From NCBI GenBank assembly GCA_965216445.1, contig OZ244166.1, forward strand, positions 186,001 through 250,000: 64,000 bases of DNA, in the 5' to 3' direction. This document shows, piece after piece, positions 24,614-33,712 of the stretch; within the stretch, counting starts at the first letter, position 1, and each line of letters opens with the position of its first letter. The notes under the pieces were generated by a model. It ran no database searches. It saw nothing but the letters and a program-made list of their open reading frames with translations, and was not told the origin of the DNA. The DNA comes from MA-ANB-1 sp965216445 (GTDB lineage: Bacteria > Actinomycetota > Acidimicrobiia > Spongiisociales > ZC4RG35). A program made the translations under genes and the position numbers.

Positions 24614-25039
24614 GTGATCGGAAGCCTTCTGCGTTTTGTCAGTGACAGGATCAGGGATGCCTATCGGGCTGGTGGCATTCTCGGCGTGTTATCGGCGGCA
24701 TTCGGAGGGGTTGTCTTTGTTCTCTTCGTTCCAGATTGGGCTGGTGCCCTGGAGTGGTGCGACCCGTCTTCCCAAAACTGTCAGGCCTACTTTGTCATCG
24801 GGCTCTTTATCGGCGGTTTGATCGGGTTTGGCGTCAGGATGATGTTCGTGCGCGAGGTCGACAAGGGTGCATCTGTGGCGAACGAGTTCGAGCGGCCCAC
24901 CAATCCATCGTTTGACGACAAGCTTGCTGGCAACTTCGAGGTGGGGGAAGGACTCAAATCCTCAGCAGATCCAGACTTCTCTGACCCTCGTTGGGTATTC
25001 GGTCCACCGAGCGACCGGGAAGACGACTCCGACACCTGA
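24614..25039 (+). CDS. Hypothetical two-helix membrane protein
   Basis: 141 residues from GTG 24614, which follows ATCAGGAG. Two hydrophobic helices (GVLSAAFGGVVFVLFVPDWA and YFVIGLFIGGLIGFGVRMMF) are joined by a short loop with two cysteines (WCDPSSQNC). The remaining 80 residues are acidic and probably cytoplasmic. No family recognised. It converges on the patatin gene. Confidence 0.6.
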   Translation: MIGSLLRFVSDRIRDAYRAGGILGVLSAAFGGVVFVLFVPDWAGALEWCDPSSQNCQAYFVIGLFIGGLIGFGVRMMFVREVDKGASVANEFERPTNPSFDDKLAGNFEVGEGLKSSADPDFSDPRWVFGPPSDREDDSDT

Positions 25040-25098
25040 CAAGTGGCCGCTGGATAAGTCAGCTGATCCGGGGCGAGAACCATTGCCCAGACCCTAGG

Positions 25099-27096
25099 TC
25101 ACCCTGCTTCGAACGAGGCTAGCGCCGATGTCATATTCTCGAAGCCCAGTCGCCGGTACGCTTCGAAACGACCAGGCGTGTAGTCCTGGTTCGTGGTTGA
25201 CTGATAAGGGTATCTCCGCTCGGCGGCTCTGAACCCCTTCACCCAGTCGGACGATTCTTCCGTCAGGCCAAGCTTGCAAACTCGGAGATCAGCTGTTGTG
25301 CCATCCGGGTAGACGATGGTCCCCGCCGCACTGATGCTTCCGTTGTAGGAGTTGTTTACGAGGAAATCATCAATCGTTGGAATCGATATCGATGTTCCAG
25401 GCAGCTCAAGTCCGACGATATCGATGATTCGCCTGAGTTCCTTTGCTCGGCCCTTCTTGTCGGGTGAGGCATCAACGCACCAGATCCTGGCCGGACGTGC
25501 ATGAAGTGCTGTCAGGATGCCCAAATTGTCGTAGTGGCCGCCATCGCTGACATATACCGTCGCTTGGCCGGACGAGTGGAAACCTAGGCTCTCCTGTATC
25601 AGTTCATCCAAAGACGGTGTCATTCGCTTCACCGGGCTGCTCCATTCAGGTGCGGTGATGGCTGTGATTCGCTCACGCATCGCCGGGTTCAGCGGATTGG
25701 CAATCCATCGTCCAAGCCGCAGGTTGAAAGCAGCAAGGAACGGTCTTAGCCCGCCAATACTGTATCGACCCATCGACGGGCTGACCGCGGCACCTGTAGC
25801 AGCGACTGCCGTCATCAACGAGACTTGAGGTTCCTTACCAACACCCCACAGCAGCTCAAGCTTCGAAGTTGACATGACGGCTTCCGCAATACCTGGAATG
25901 CCACAGACGTCGTGGCTAAAGGCGAACGGATGGTGCGAACTAAGAGTGCCATTTCGGCGCGTAACAACGTTGGCGGTGGCGGCGATAACAAGCCTCGGTC
26001 CCATCGAATCACCGAGCCCAGAGAGGGCTGCCGCGTGGCATCTCTCAACGGTCGATTCAGAGTCGCGCCTAACTGCAAAGCATTTAGAGAGGAGGCTCCG
26101 ATAACTCCGGTGCAGAGACAGCCGGCCCGCGAGTGCGCCGAGCATAAGCGGTGCCGTGAGAGTGGCTGCGAACAGGACAACGAAAGTGGGAGACGGTTCG
26201 ACAGCCGCAGCGTTGGTCTCGATATGACTTGCCCAAGTCGAGGCGACCAAAGACAGGACAACAAGCCCAAACAATCTTGGCATCCAAGGTGACAGAAGGC
26301 CGAGTGCTCCGAGGCTTAGTTGCACGACCCTCTGCCGAGCCTTGCTCGCCAGCAACGTAGCTGCGATCGAAGCGCTCGTGATCGAGAGAGCAATAAGGAG
26401 CGGCCAGGGGCTCGTAAGCCACGCTGTCGGCTCGGAGGTCAACGGAGACAGTCCACCTGCCCGGAGGGCTGACGGAGACAGCATCACTGCGCCAAGGACC
26501 ATAGCGACCCCGAGCCAACGCCGCGGTCCTTCCTGGTACCAAAGCAGGGTTCCGAAGTACCCCAAAGCAACAAACACGAGAGCATCCGTCGCCAGGCCGA
26601 ACTCATCCCTCCCTAGAAGCGGGTAGGCGGGAATCCAGGGAGTGCAGGTGGCGATTGTCCAATCGAAGTTGGCGATCATGAAGCCGACCCATGCAAAGAG
26701 CGAGACCATTGCCGCGACGTTGATTGCCCCCGGGAAAAGAAACTTGGAACCCAGCCGGAGAGCCGCGATAAGAACCCCTCCGCCGAATATGTATCGGGGA
26801 TTTGACTTGATCCACTCTGTTTCGGCTTGTTCATCGGATAAGGGAGGAGGGGCGCCTGGTGGAATTGACCCCGCTGTCAGGGCATGTGAAGCCGCGATAT
26901 AGCTCCCACCCGATACTGCTACGACAAGATCTGCCCTCTCCTCCCCCCAAAGCAGATCCCTCTGCTCTTGGAGCGCCTGCAACGCCCCCATTGAGAAGGC
27001 AGCGCTACGTAGGCCACCCCCAGACAGACAGATTGCTGTGCCTTCAGTCGGACCTTCTGACGTCCACGGCAAGTGAGACGGCACCTTGTTCAACAC
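25099..27096 (-). CDS. Patatin-like phospholipase with membrane-spanning insert
   Basis: About 665 residues. The N-terminus has the oxyanion glycine motif SGGGLRSAAFSMGAL and the nucleophile region VVAVSGGSYIAAS (Ser about 62). Several hydrophobic helices follow (for example FPGAINVAAMVSLFAWVGFM, LATDALVFVALGYFGTLLWY, FVVLFAATLTAPLMLGALAG). The catalytic aspartate motif YVSDGGHYDNLG comes about 450 residues later, so a membrane block is inserted between the two halves of the active site. The GTG at 27096 overlaps the HNH gene stop by seven bases; an open frame reaches 27177. Predicted to cut membrane lipids from within the membrane. Linkage to an HNH nuclease suggests a defence role, which is inference. 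Confidence 0.78.
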   Translation of the reverse strand: MLNKVPSHLPWTSEGPTEGTAICLSGGGLRSAAFSMGALQALQEQRDLLWGEERADLVVAVSGGSYIAASHALTAGSIPPGAPPPLSDEQAETEWIKSNPRYIFGGGVLIAALRLGSKFLFPGAINVAAMVSLFAWVGFMIANFDWTIATCTPWIPAYPLLGRDEFGLATDALVFVALGYFGTLLWYQEGPRRWLGVAMVLGAVMLSPSALRAGGLSPLTSEPTAWLTSPWPLLIALSITSASIAATLLASKARQRVVQLSLGALGLLSPWMPRLFGLVVLSLVASTWASHIETNAAAVEPSPTFVVLFAATLTAPLMLGALAGRLSLHRSYRSLLSKCFAVRRDSESTVERCHAAALSGLGDSMGPRLVIAATANVVTRRNGTLSSHHPFAFSHDVCGIPGIAEAVMSTSKLELLWGVGKEPQVSLMTAVAATGAAVSPSMGRYSIGGLRPFLAAFNLRLGRWIANPLNPAMRERITAITAPEWSSPVKRMTPSLDELIQESLGFHSSGQATVYVSDGGHYDNLGILTALHARPARIWCVDASPDKKGRAKELRRIIDIVGLELPGTSISIPTIDDFLVNNSYNGSISAAGTIVYPDGTTADLRVCKLGLTEESSDWVKGFRAAERRYPYQSTTNQDYTPGRFEAYRRLGFENMTSALASFEAG

Positions 27097-27995
27097 CCTA
27101 CCGACTCCCGAAACCTCTCCCACCGCCGTTCCAGCGCCTCCGCTGACGGCCGCTTCGCTGGAGACCGCGGCAGCCACAGCTCCACCCCATGCACCCCTTG
27201 TAACCCGTGACGCAGCATGGGACCGTCGGTTTCCTTCAAGACGTCAGGTCGTACCTCCGCCACGCCGTCGGGACGAACCCCCACAATGTCGGAGTCGTAG
27301 GCAGCGTGATGGATCTTGCACATCGACAGTCCATTGTTGACCTGATGGGTGCCACCCTCCGCATACGAAACGATGTGGGCGGCATCCAACAACTCCCGGT
27401 GACGTAGCCGACATAGCGTGCACCTAGAGGAGTAGGTGTCAAGGACCGACTCGCGGAACCGAGCTTGACCCACCCGCTGCTGCACCATGGCTAGATAGTG
27501 ACGACGAGTCACCGGATCGAACGCGGACGCATTCAGCGTCCCAATCGAACCGACATCGATGGTCACCAGGAGGACCCCGAAGGTCAACGACTCAGGATGG
27601 TCCTCGATGATGGTGGCCACCGACGGCATGTAACGTCCTCTCGCCACACCTGCGAGATACAAAAGCGGCAAGCCCTGTTCCATGACATCCCGAAGCCACT
27701 GGTTCTGATAGTGGTTGGGGTCCGTACCTCGATATCGGTAGAGGAGAAAGCCGTTCTCATCCACCTCGTCCTCATAGGGACGTTCCTCTCCGGGAGGCCG
27801 ATATGTGGTTCTTATCGAGATGGGGAGATCAAGGACCGCCGGCTTGAAGATACCCTGCTGGCTGACCAGCGGCACCCGCTCGCCTTCGAAACGGAATCCC
27901 GTCAGAACGGCCCACGCGACCGGCCGATCCCCATGGTCGGAGAGCTGATCCACATACGACATGGCGGTAGCTCGCATGAGCGACTGGCGATCCAC
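27090..27995 (-). CDS. HNH endonuclease with N-terminal recognition-like domain
   Basis: 301 residues. The C-terminal half is an HNH nuclease: CTLCRLRHRELLDAAHI, then NNGLSMCKIHHAAYDSDI, with two CxxC/CxxxH zinc-like positions. The N-terminal half (about 1-150) has segments GIFKPAVLDLPISIRTTY and LLYRYRGTDPNHYQNQWLRD seen in actinobacterial proteins annotated as putative restriction HNH enzymes; it may read modified DNA, as in type IV enzymes, but this is inference. Encoded 29 bases after the integrase and overlapping the patatin gene, so the two probably share an mRNA. Confidence 0.85.
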   Translation of the reverse strand: MDRQSLMRATAMSYVDQLSDHGDRPVAWAVLTGFRFEGERVPLVSQQGIFKPAVLDLPISIRTTYRPPGEERPYEDEVDENGFLLYRYRGTDPNHYQNQWLRDVMEQGLPLLYLAGVARGRYMPSVATIIEDHPESLTFGVLLVTIDVGSIGTLNASAFDPVTRRHYLAMVQQRVGQARFRESVLDTYSSRCTLCRLRHRELLDAAHIVSYAEGGTHQVNNGLSMCKIHHAAYDSDIVGVRPDGVAEVRPDVLKETDGPMLRHGLQGVHGVELWLPRSPAKRPSAEALERRWERFRESVGC

Positions 27996-28024
27996 GGGCC
28001 CTAACCGTACGCAACGACCCCGAC

Positions 28025-29200
28025 CTATGCCGCCCCATCGAACCGAACCGCTCTCGCAATCGTGTCGGCCGCTTCTCGTTGCATTCCCGGCATCACATGC
28101 GAATACCGGTGCAGGGTGAACTCCGGTGAGGCATGACCCAACCGCTCACTGACCACACCGATGGGCACACCCGCCTTCACCGCAATCGAGGCATGGGTGT
28201 GCCGCAGATCATGCAGACGGATCCGGGGCAGCTCCGAATGGTCGACGATCCACCGGAACGCCCGGGTCAACGTCGACGGATTCAGCGCCGACCCGTCCTT
28301 CCTGGTGAACACGTACCCGCTGTCCTCCCAGCGCCACGTCTCCGCCGCCTCCTGAAGCTGCCGCCCCCGATGCTCACGCAGCTGGTCCACGGTCGCCTGA
28401 TCGAGGTCGACGGTCCGCCCCCGCCCACTCTTGGGACTCGACACGTACACCTCACCGTCGCCGGCCAACAACGTCTGACGGATGGTGATCCGTGCCGCAT
28501 CGAGGTCGACGTCGACCCAACGCAACCCGGCGACCTCACCACGTCGTGCTCCGGTCATCGCTAGCAGATGGAACGCCGCTTCGAGACGATGTCCTTCGAC
28601 CAGCTCGAGGAATTCACGCAGCTCGGCGGGTGTCCAGTAGCGGAGCTCGCCTCCTTGTGAGCTGGAACGTGGCGGCTTGGCCCTGACGGCCGGGTTCCTC
28701 GGGATCAGCCCGGCGTCCTCGGCGTCGGCCAACGCCTTGCGCAGCACCACGTGGACACCGCTCACCGTCGCCGGAGCCAACCCGCCTTCGCCGTCACACC
28801 GCCCGTCAGCCAACAGCTGTTGATAGAGATTGTTGAGCATCTGTGGCTTCAGCTTTCCGATCGCCACGCCACCGATCCTCGGGTTGATGTGATGGACGAT
28901 CGCCGCCTGATATGCCCGATACGTCGTCTTCTTCACCCGGGTCTTGTGCACCGGCAGCCAGTGGTCGACCAGCCACTCGCTGAGCAGCATCCGTGACGGC
29001 TCCACGTAGAATCCGGTGGTCAACTCGTGGACGAGACGGGCCCGCACCGCCTCCGCTGCCTTCTTGGTCTGGAACCCGCCGTGCCACTTCTGCCTTCGCT
29101 CGCCGTTGGCGCTCCGTGGCAGATCCACCACCACGTACCAGAGCGTCGACTTCCGACCGTTCTTGCAGGTTCGGACACGTTTGTGGATGTGCCCCTGCAT
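28025..29200 (-). CDS. Tyrosine recombinase/phage-type integrase
   Basis: 391 residues. Arm-binding N-terminus with RSANGERRQKWHGGFQTKKAA, SAM-like core-binding domain (about 75-160), and a catalytic domain with the arginine in TGARRGEVAGLRW, HDLRHTHAS, LGHAS and the nucleophile tyrosine in HRYSHVMPG. All active-site boxes are present, so it is probably active. Two relics of similar integrases lie at 22497 and 24370. No tRNA gene is next to it. Its ATG overlaps the stop of a 17-codon leader. Confidence 0.95.
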   Translation of the reverse strand: MQGHIHKRVRTCKNGRKSTLWYVVVDLPRSANGERRQKWHGGFQTKKAAEAVRARLVHELTTGFYVEPSRMLLSEWLVDHWLPVHKTRVKKTTYRAYQAAIVHHINPRIGGVAIGKLKPQMLNNLYQQLLADGRCDGEGGLAPATVSGVHVVLRKALADAEDAGLIPRNPAVRAKPPRSSSQGGELRYWTPAELREFLELVEGHRLEAAFHLLAMTGARRGEVAGLRWVDVDLDAARITIRQTLLAGDGEVYVSSPKSGRGRTVDLDQATVDQLREHRGRQLQEAAETWRWEDSGYVFTRKDGSALNPSTLTRAFRWIVDHSELPRIRLHDLRHTHASIAVKAGVPIGVVSERLGHASPEFTLHRYSHVMPGMQREAADTIARAVRFDGAA

Positions 29201-29253
29201 CAGTGATGGCTCCCCATGCGATCGAAACCAGAATCAGCAATAGACTGAGCCAT
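29200..29253 (-). CDS. 17-aa leader peptide coupled to the integrase
   Basis: ATG 29253 is preceded by a perfect AAGGAGG seven bases upstream. The product MAQSIADSGFDRMGSHH ends with TGA overlapping the integrase ATG (TGATG). The integrase itself has no comparable ribosome site, so its translation probably depends on this leader. Confidence 0.6.
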   Translation of the reverse strand: MAQSIADSGFDRMGSHH

Positions 29254-29282
29254 GGCGTCACCTCCTTCGTAGGTGTCGTCCA

Positions 29283-29314
29283 GGCCCCGGGACGTCGCAA
29301 GCGTCGCCGGGGCC
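29283..29314. other. Strong hairpin upstream of the integrase leader
   Basis: Outer arms GGCCCCGG and CCGGGGCC with an inner GACG/CGTC pairing give about 12 base pairs with one bulge. No T-run follows on either strand, so it is not a standard terminator. It may act in the integrase leader RNA or as a recombination-site feature. Confidence 0.5.
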
Positions 29315-29428
29315 GCCTTCTTCGTGTGAACCGTATCTCTTGTCGGTGACAGATTCTCAGCACCAGTGGGCATGGGCCCTCATAGGCACGTTTCCGAGTG
29401 ATGAGGGATCCGTGTATAAGTTGAATCG

Positions 29429-32400
29429 ATGCGCCTAGATGGAGAACAGCTTCGATTCTCGGCTTCAGATCTGTCCAACTTCTTAGCGTGCCGCCACCTC
29501 ACCCGACTCGACGTAGCCGCGGCGCATGGCCTCGTTGATGTCCCCAGGTTGAAGGACGTCGGGTTTGATGCCCTCGTTGCGAGGGGTGAAGAACACGAGC
29601 AATCAGTTCTCACCGACTTCCGAGACAGAGGATGGACCGTCACGGAAGTTCCATCACCGTTTGAGAACCCTGAACTCGCTGGCGAGGTCGTGGCTACGGC
29701 CGTCGCTGACCAGGTCGACGTGATCTATCAAGCCGTTCTGCGCTCTTCCAACAGAATCGGATATCCCGACTTCCTAGTCCGCGCCGAACTCCTCGGTGGC
29801 ACCGAGGGTTACGAAGTCGTCGACGCCAAGCTGGCTCGCACGGCAAAGGCTCGAGCTGTTCTTCAGGCGACGTTCTATTCGGCTCTGCTAGCCGACCTCA
29901 CCGGAATCGAGCCTCGTTGCATGCATCTCGCTCTCCGCGGAGGCCAACTTGCATCGTTCGAACTCAAAGACTTCGCTGCCTACGGGCGGCAAATCGATCG
30001 GCTCCTCGACGAGTTCACAGAGACGGAACCGGCCTATCCATCGCACGACACGTATCCGGAGCCGTGTAAGCACTGCGCTGTATGCCGCTGGCGGGTTCAC
30101 TGTTCAACACAGCGTCGCCGAGATGACGACCTTTCGCTGGTTGCGAACATGACGTTCAAACAGCGCGAAGGGATGAATGACGAAGGCGTAACTACTCGCC
30201 GCGACTTTGCTGCGTTGTCAGAACTCCCTGTTGTAACCGGGGTGGGGAACGCCAGTCTCGCCCGAGCTCATTCCCAGGCGCGAATTCAAGTTTCGGGCGA
30301 GGACGCCGGTGAGCCACGTTGGGAGCTCATCGACCCGGAACGAGTCGATGATGCCCTGGTGCCGGATCGGGGTCTCCTGATCCTCCCGGAGCCGGCCGAA
30401 GGGGACCTGTTCTTCGACATCGAAGGCTCCCGCTACTACTCCGAAGACGGCCATGAGTTCGGTCTGCAATACCTGTTCGGGATCGTCAACACAGCCGAGC
30501 TCGATGAGGCCGGCAACTCTCAATACACCTCTTACTGGGCCTTCGATCGGTCAGAAGAGAAGGACGCCTTCGAAGCCCTGATGGACTTTCTGGCAGACCA
30601 TCTCACTCAGTACCCAGATGCTCACATCTACCACTACAACCACTACGAACCAACTTCGATCGAGCACCTGTCGGAGCTACACACGACTCGGGAGGATGTT
30701 CTACGTCACCTCATGGGACGCTTCGCTACCAAAGAGGACGAAGTCGACAATCTGTTACGAAGGCGGGTCTTCGTTGACCTGTATCGGGTAGTTCGCCAAG
30801 GGATCCGAGCATCAGTTGAGAGCTATTCGCTCAAGCGACTCGAGCCGTTCTGTGGCTTCACTCGGGCTGTTCAGCTTGAGGAGGTCAACGAGCAAATGGT
30901 TCTGTTCGAAATAGCACTAGACGAAGGATTGGCTAGGGGTGACCAACCAACCCAAGACCTGATCGCTGGATACAACGAAGACGACTGCCGAGCCACCCTC
31001 GCATTGCGGGGCTGGCTAGAGGATCGAAGGACAGACCTGGCGGCGTATCTCGGTGAAGACCTCACTCGCCCGCTTCGGGAAGAACCACCCACCGACGCCA
31101 TCAATCCCGAGGTCAAGCAATTGCGAACTGCGCTCCTCAACGGAATACCCGAGTCCGAAGCCGATCAGACCCCTGAGGACAGAGCCCGAGTCCTGATGGC
31201 AGACATCCTCGAATACCACCGACGCGAAGAGAAGCCCGGCTGGTGGCGGCACTTCCATTTACTGGGCTTGAGCGACGAGGAACTGCTAGAGGAGCCTGAC
31301 GCAATTGCCGGGCTGGAGTTTGTGCGAGATGCTGGACCTGAGAAGAAATCGCGTCTCTTTAAGTATCGGTTCCCTCCCCAGGAGTTCGGACTCTCCGGTG
31401 GTGACATAGGAGTTGACCCTATAAGGCACGTGAACTGGGAGATCTACGATGTCGACGAAGAGGTGGGCCAGCTAACCATCAAACGGGGCCCGTCGAAGCT
31501 CGACCTTCCGCATCCGACGGCGCTTGTGGCTAGCGGCCCAAGATTCCGAACGACCAATCATCGGCAACGGATCAAAGAGCTCGCCGTTCGATTGAGGGAT
31601 ATTGGGCCCGGGGAGTGGTCCGAGGGTGCCGATCTCGACCTGCTGCTCAGGCGCACCCCTCGTTTCGCTGGATCTGTGAGCGAGGGGCTCCGTCTTCCAG
31701 GAGAGACTGGCTTGGAGGCGGGTCGGCGAACGGCTGTGGCCATGGACCGTACGTATTTGCCAATTCAGGGACCGCCTGGATCCGGCAAGACCTTCACGGG
31801 CTCTCACCAAATCGTCGATTTGGCCACGTCCGGTAAGCGCGTTGGCGTGGCCGCTGTCTCGCACTCCGTGATCTCGAATCTGCTGGACAGCGCGGCGAGG
31901 GTGGCAGCAGAACGCGGAGTCACGGTGCGGATCGGTCAGCGTCCGGGAGGCGATGGCCTACACGTAAGTGATGCGGCAACGCAATCCAACCGGATCTACA
32001 CCAAGACCGAGGCGATTGTGACCGCATTCGCCAAGGATGAAGTCGACGTCGTTGGGGGTACGACATGGGTGTGGACGAGCGAGCGAACTCGTGGCCTGGT
32101 CGATGTGTTGGTCATTGATGAGGCGGGCCAGTTGTCGATGGCGGACGTTCTTGCCTCATCCCAGTCCGCAGCGAACCTGATCCTCGTTGGGGATCCGCTC
32201 CAACTTGCTTTCCCAGGGCAGGGCTCGCATCCGCCAAGCGTTCCGGGCTCATCTCTCGAATACGTTCTAGATGGAGCAGCCACGATGCCGGGCGAGTACG
32301 GCCTGTTCTTAGAGAAGACGAGGCGGATGCATCCAGATATCACTCGATTCACTTCTGAAGTCTTCTATGACGGAAGGCTTTCCGGAATCGAAGGTCTAGA

Positions 32401-32977
32401 GAATCAGGCGATCATTGGGGATCACGCCTATTGGGGTTCAGGCATTCGATTTGTTGATGTGGAACATGAGGGCAACACCAATTCGTCGCCTGAAGAGGCA
32501 GGCGAGGTCGCTCTCATAGCGCGCACGCTCATGGGTGCTGAGTACAGATCTGTGGACGGGAGCGTCCGCGCTATGACCCAAAGCGACTTGATGGTGGTTA
32601 CACCGTTCAACGCGCATGTGAGAGAGATACGCGAAGCCCTCGATGATGCTGGGCTATCTGGAATCACTGCGGGGACCGTGGACAAGTTTCAGGGACGAGA
32701 GGCCCCGGTGGTGATCTACTCGATCGCTGCTTCGTCGGCCGAGCTCGCCCCGAGAGGCCTCGAATTCGTCTTCGATCTAAGGCGCCTGAACGTCGCTACA
32801 TCAAGAGCCCAGGCTTTGGCTGTAGTGATAGCTAGTCCGAACCTGCTCCGCGTGTTTGGCAACTCGCCACGACAGATGCAGTTGGTAAATGCACTATGTC
32901 GCCTTGCGGAAATGGCGAATGACGCTCAGGACCGCCGAGCAGCTCTCCATATGGTCCACTCGATCTGGCACGGATAA
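29429..32977 (+). CDS. TM0106-type RecB-like nuclease fused to SF1 helicase
   Basis: 1182 residues in three parts. Residues 1-230 are a RecB/Cas4-like nuclease: D114, then the D-x-K motif in GYEVVDAKLA (D132, K134), with cysteines C21, C213, C216, C219 and C225 (PCKHCAVC) suited to an iron-sulfur cluster. Residues 325-560 look like an RNase H-fold exonuclease domain (LFFDIEGSRYY through YNEDDCRATLALRGW). Residues 760-1182 are an SF1 helicase: Walker A GPPGSGKT about 781, DEAGQ about 897, GDPLQLAFPG, and motif VI NVATSRAQA about 1120. It probably processes DNA ends. Such fusions occur in repair and defence contexts. Confidence 0.9.
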   Translation: MRLDGEQLRFSASDLSNFLACRHLTRLDVAAAHGLVDVPRLKDVGFDALVARGEEHEQSVLTDFRDRGWTVTEVPSPFENPELAGEVVATAVADQVDVIYQAVLRSSNRIGYPDFLVRAELLGGTEGYEVVDAKLARTAKARAVLQATFYSALLADLTGIEPRCMHLALRGGQLASFELKDFAAYGRQIDRLLDEFTETEPAYPSHDTYPEPCKHCAVCRWRVHCSTQRRRDDDLSLVANMTFKQREGMNDEGVTTRRDFAALSELPVVTGVGNASLARAHSQARIQVSGEDAGEPRWELIDPERVDDALVPDRGLLILPEPAEGDLFFDIEGSRYYSEDGHEFGLQYLFGIVNTAELDEAGNSQYTSYWAFDRSEEKDAFEALMDFLADHLTQYPDAHIYHYNHYEPTSIEHLSELHTTREDVLRHLMGRFATKEDEVDNLLRRRVFVDLYRVVRQGIRASVESYSLKRLEPFCGFTRAVQLEEVNEQMVLFEIALDEGLARGDQPTQDLIAGYNEDDCRATLALRGWLEDRRTDLAAYLGEDLTRPLREEPPTDAINPEVKQLRTALLNGIPESEADQTPEDRARVLMADILEYHRREEKPGWWRHFHLLGLSDEELLEEPDAIAGLEFVRDAGPEKKSRLFKYRFPPQEFGLSGGDIGVDPIRHVNWEIYDVDEEVGQLTIKRGPSKLDLPHPTALVASGPRFRTTNHRQRIKELAVRLRDIGPGEWSEGADLDLLLRRTPRFAGSVSEGLRLPGETGLEAGRRTAVAMDRTYLPIQGPPGSGKTFTGSHQIVDLATSGKRVGVAAVSHSVISNLLDSAARVAAERGVTVRIGQRPGGDGLHVSDAATQSNRIYTKTEAIVTAFAKDEVDVVGGTTWVWTSERTRGLVDVLVIDEAGQLSMADVLASSQSAANLILVGDPLQLAFPGQGSHPPSVPGSSLEYVLDGAATMPGEYGLFLEKTRRMHPDITRFTSEVFYDGRLSGIEGLENQAIIGDHAYWGSGIRFVDVEHEGNTNSSPEEAGEVALIARTLMGAEYRSVDGSVRAMTQSDLMVVTPFNAHVREIREALDDAGLSGITAGTVDKFQGREAPVVIYSIAASSAELAPRGLEFVFDLRRLNVATSRAQALAVVIASPNLLRVFGNSPRQMQLVNALCRLAEMANDAQDRRAALHMVHSIWHG

Positions 32978-33697
32978 TCAATCGTGCGGAAGAAACCCGT
33001 CTTCGTCACTCGCTTCAAGCTCCTCAATCAACTGCTCAGGCGCTGGGGGATGCCCTAATGGCTCCCATTCAAGATGCCAGGGTTCAGCCAGAGCCTCCTG
33101 CAGCCACGCATCGTTCCTGTCGAGGTCGTAGAGGCCGTGGCGATTGAGCCAGACGGCTAATGCCCAAGCCTCTTGAAATCGTATGTCTGCCATCGTGAGT
33201 CCATAGTTCCTGCACATATCACGAAACTCGCCGTAGGTCGCGGGGCGCTTTGTGAGCAGTAGCCACATGAGAGCGCTCTGCGCCGTCAGGAACGTGACGC
33301 CAGCGTTCGCATGCGAGGGTCTCTTCTTCGCGTTGCATCGCTTACACAGCAGTTGCATATTGTCGAGGCGATCCGCAGCGTCTTCGAGATCGGCTCTCGG
33401 TATCCGATGCTCACTCTCGAGCTGCAGGTAGGTGCCGCAGTCCTCGCAGGTTCCATCTTGGGCGTAAAACCAACCCCTCACCGCTCGCCATGTGCCGCGT
33501 GGCGGATAGTGTGATTGGAAAGTCTTCTTGCTAGCGAGTGCGGTCCCGACTTGGGGCGGATTGAGCTCTCCGAGTGCGACGCTCGCGATTTCTCGCCATG
33601 ACATAATACCGAGGTCAACGAGCTCGGCAAGAAGGTCGAACCATCGATCTTCGGGCCAGGTCGCGTCTTCGGTTGTGTGCTCGATCTCGTCCACCAT
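32978..33697 (-). CDS. HNH endonuclease of the methylase/PHP-ATPase operon
   Basis: 239 residues. The central HNH motif has CEDCGTYLQLESEHRIPRAD, then LDNMQLLCKRCNAKK: two CxxC zinc knuckles and the ExH catalytic histidine. The flanks (DRWFDLLAELVDLGIMSWRE and the helical C-terminus) are not assigned. It starts 15 bases after the methylase gene on the same strand and is the last gene of the operon; its stop abuts the helicase stop with no gap. As the partner of a methylase it is the likely restriction nuclease. Confidence 0.85.
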   Translation of the reverse strand: MVDEIEHTTEDATWPEDRWFDLLAELVDLGIMSWREIASVALGELNPPQVGTALASKKTFQSHYPPRGTWRAVRGWFYAQDGTCEDCGTYLQLESEHRIPRADLEDAADRLDNMQLLCKRCNAKKRPSHANAGVTFLTAQSALMWLLLTKRPATYGEFRDMCRNYGLTMADIRFQEAWALAVWLNRHGLYDLDRNDAWLQEALAEPWHLEWEPLGHPPAPEQLIEELEASDEDGFLPHD

Positions 33698-33712
33698 GAG
33701 GACGAGACTAGG

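Noticed and set aside
25099..27096. CBASS system with a patatin effector
   Set aside because: No CD-NTase/SMODS-type cyclase is nearby. The class III cyclases in the window are a different fold and far away.
29201..29428. tRNA gene as integrase attachment site
   Set aside because: No T-loop-like GGTTCGAATCC or cloverleaf seen near the integrase or at the repeat borders.
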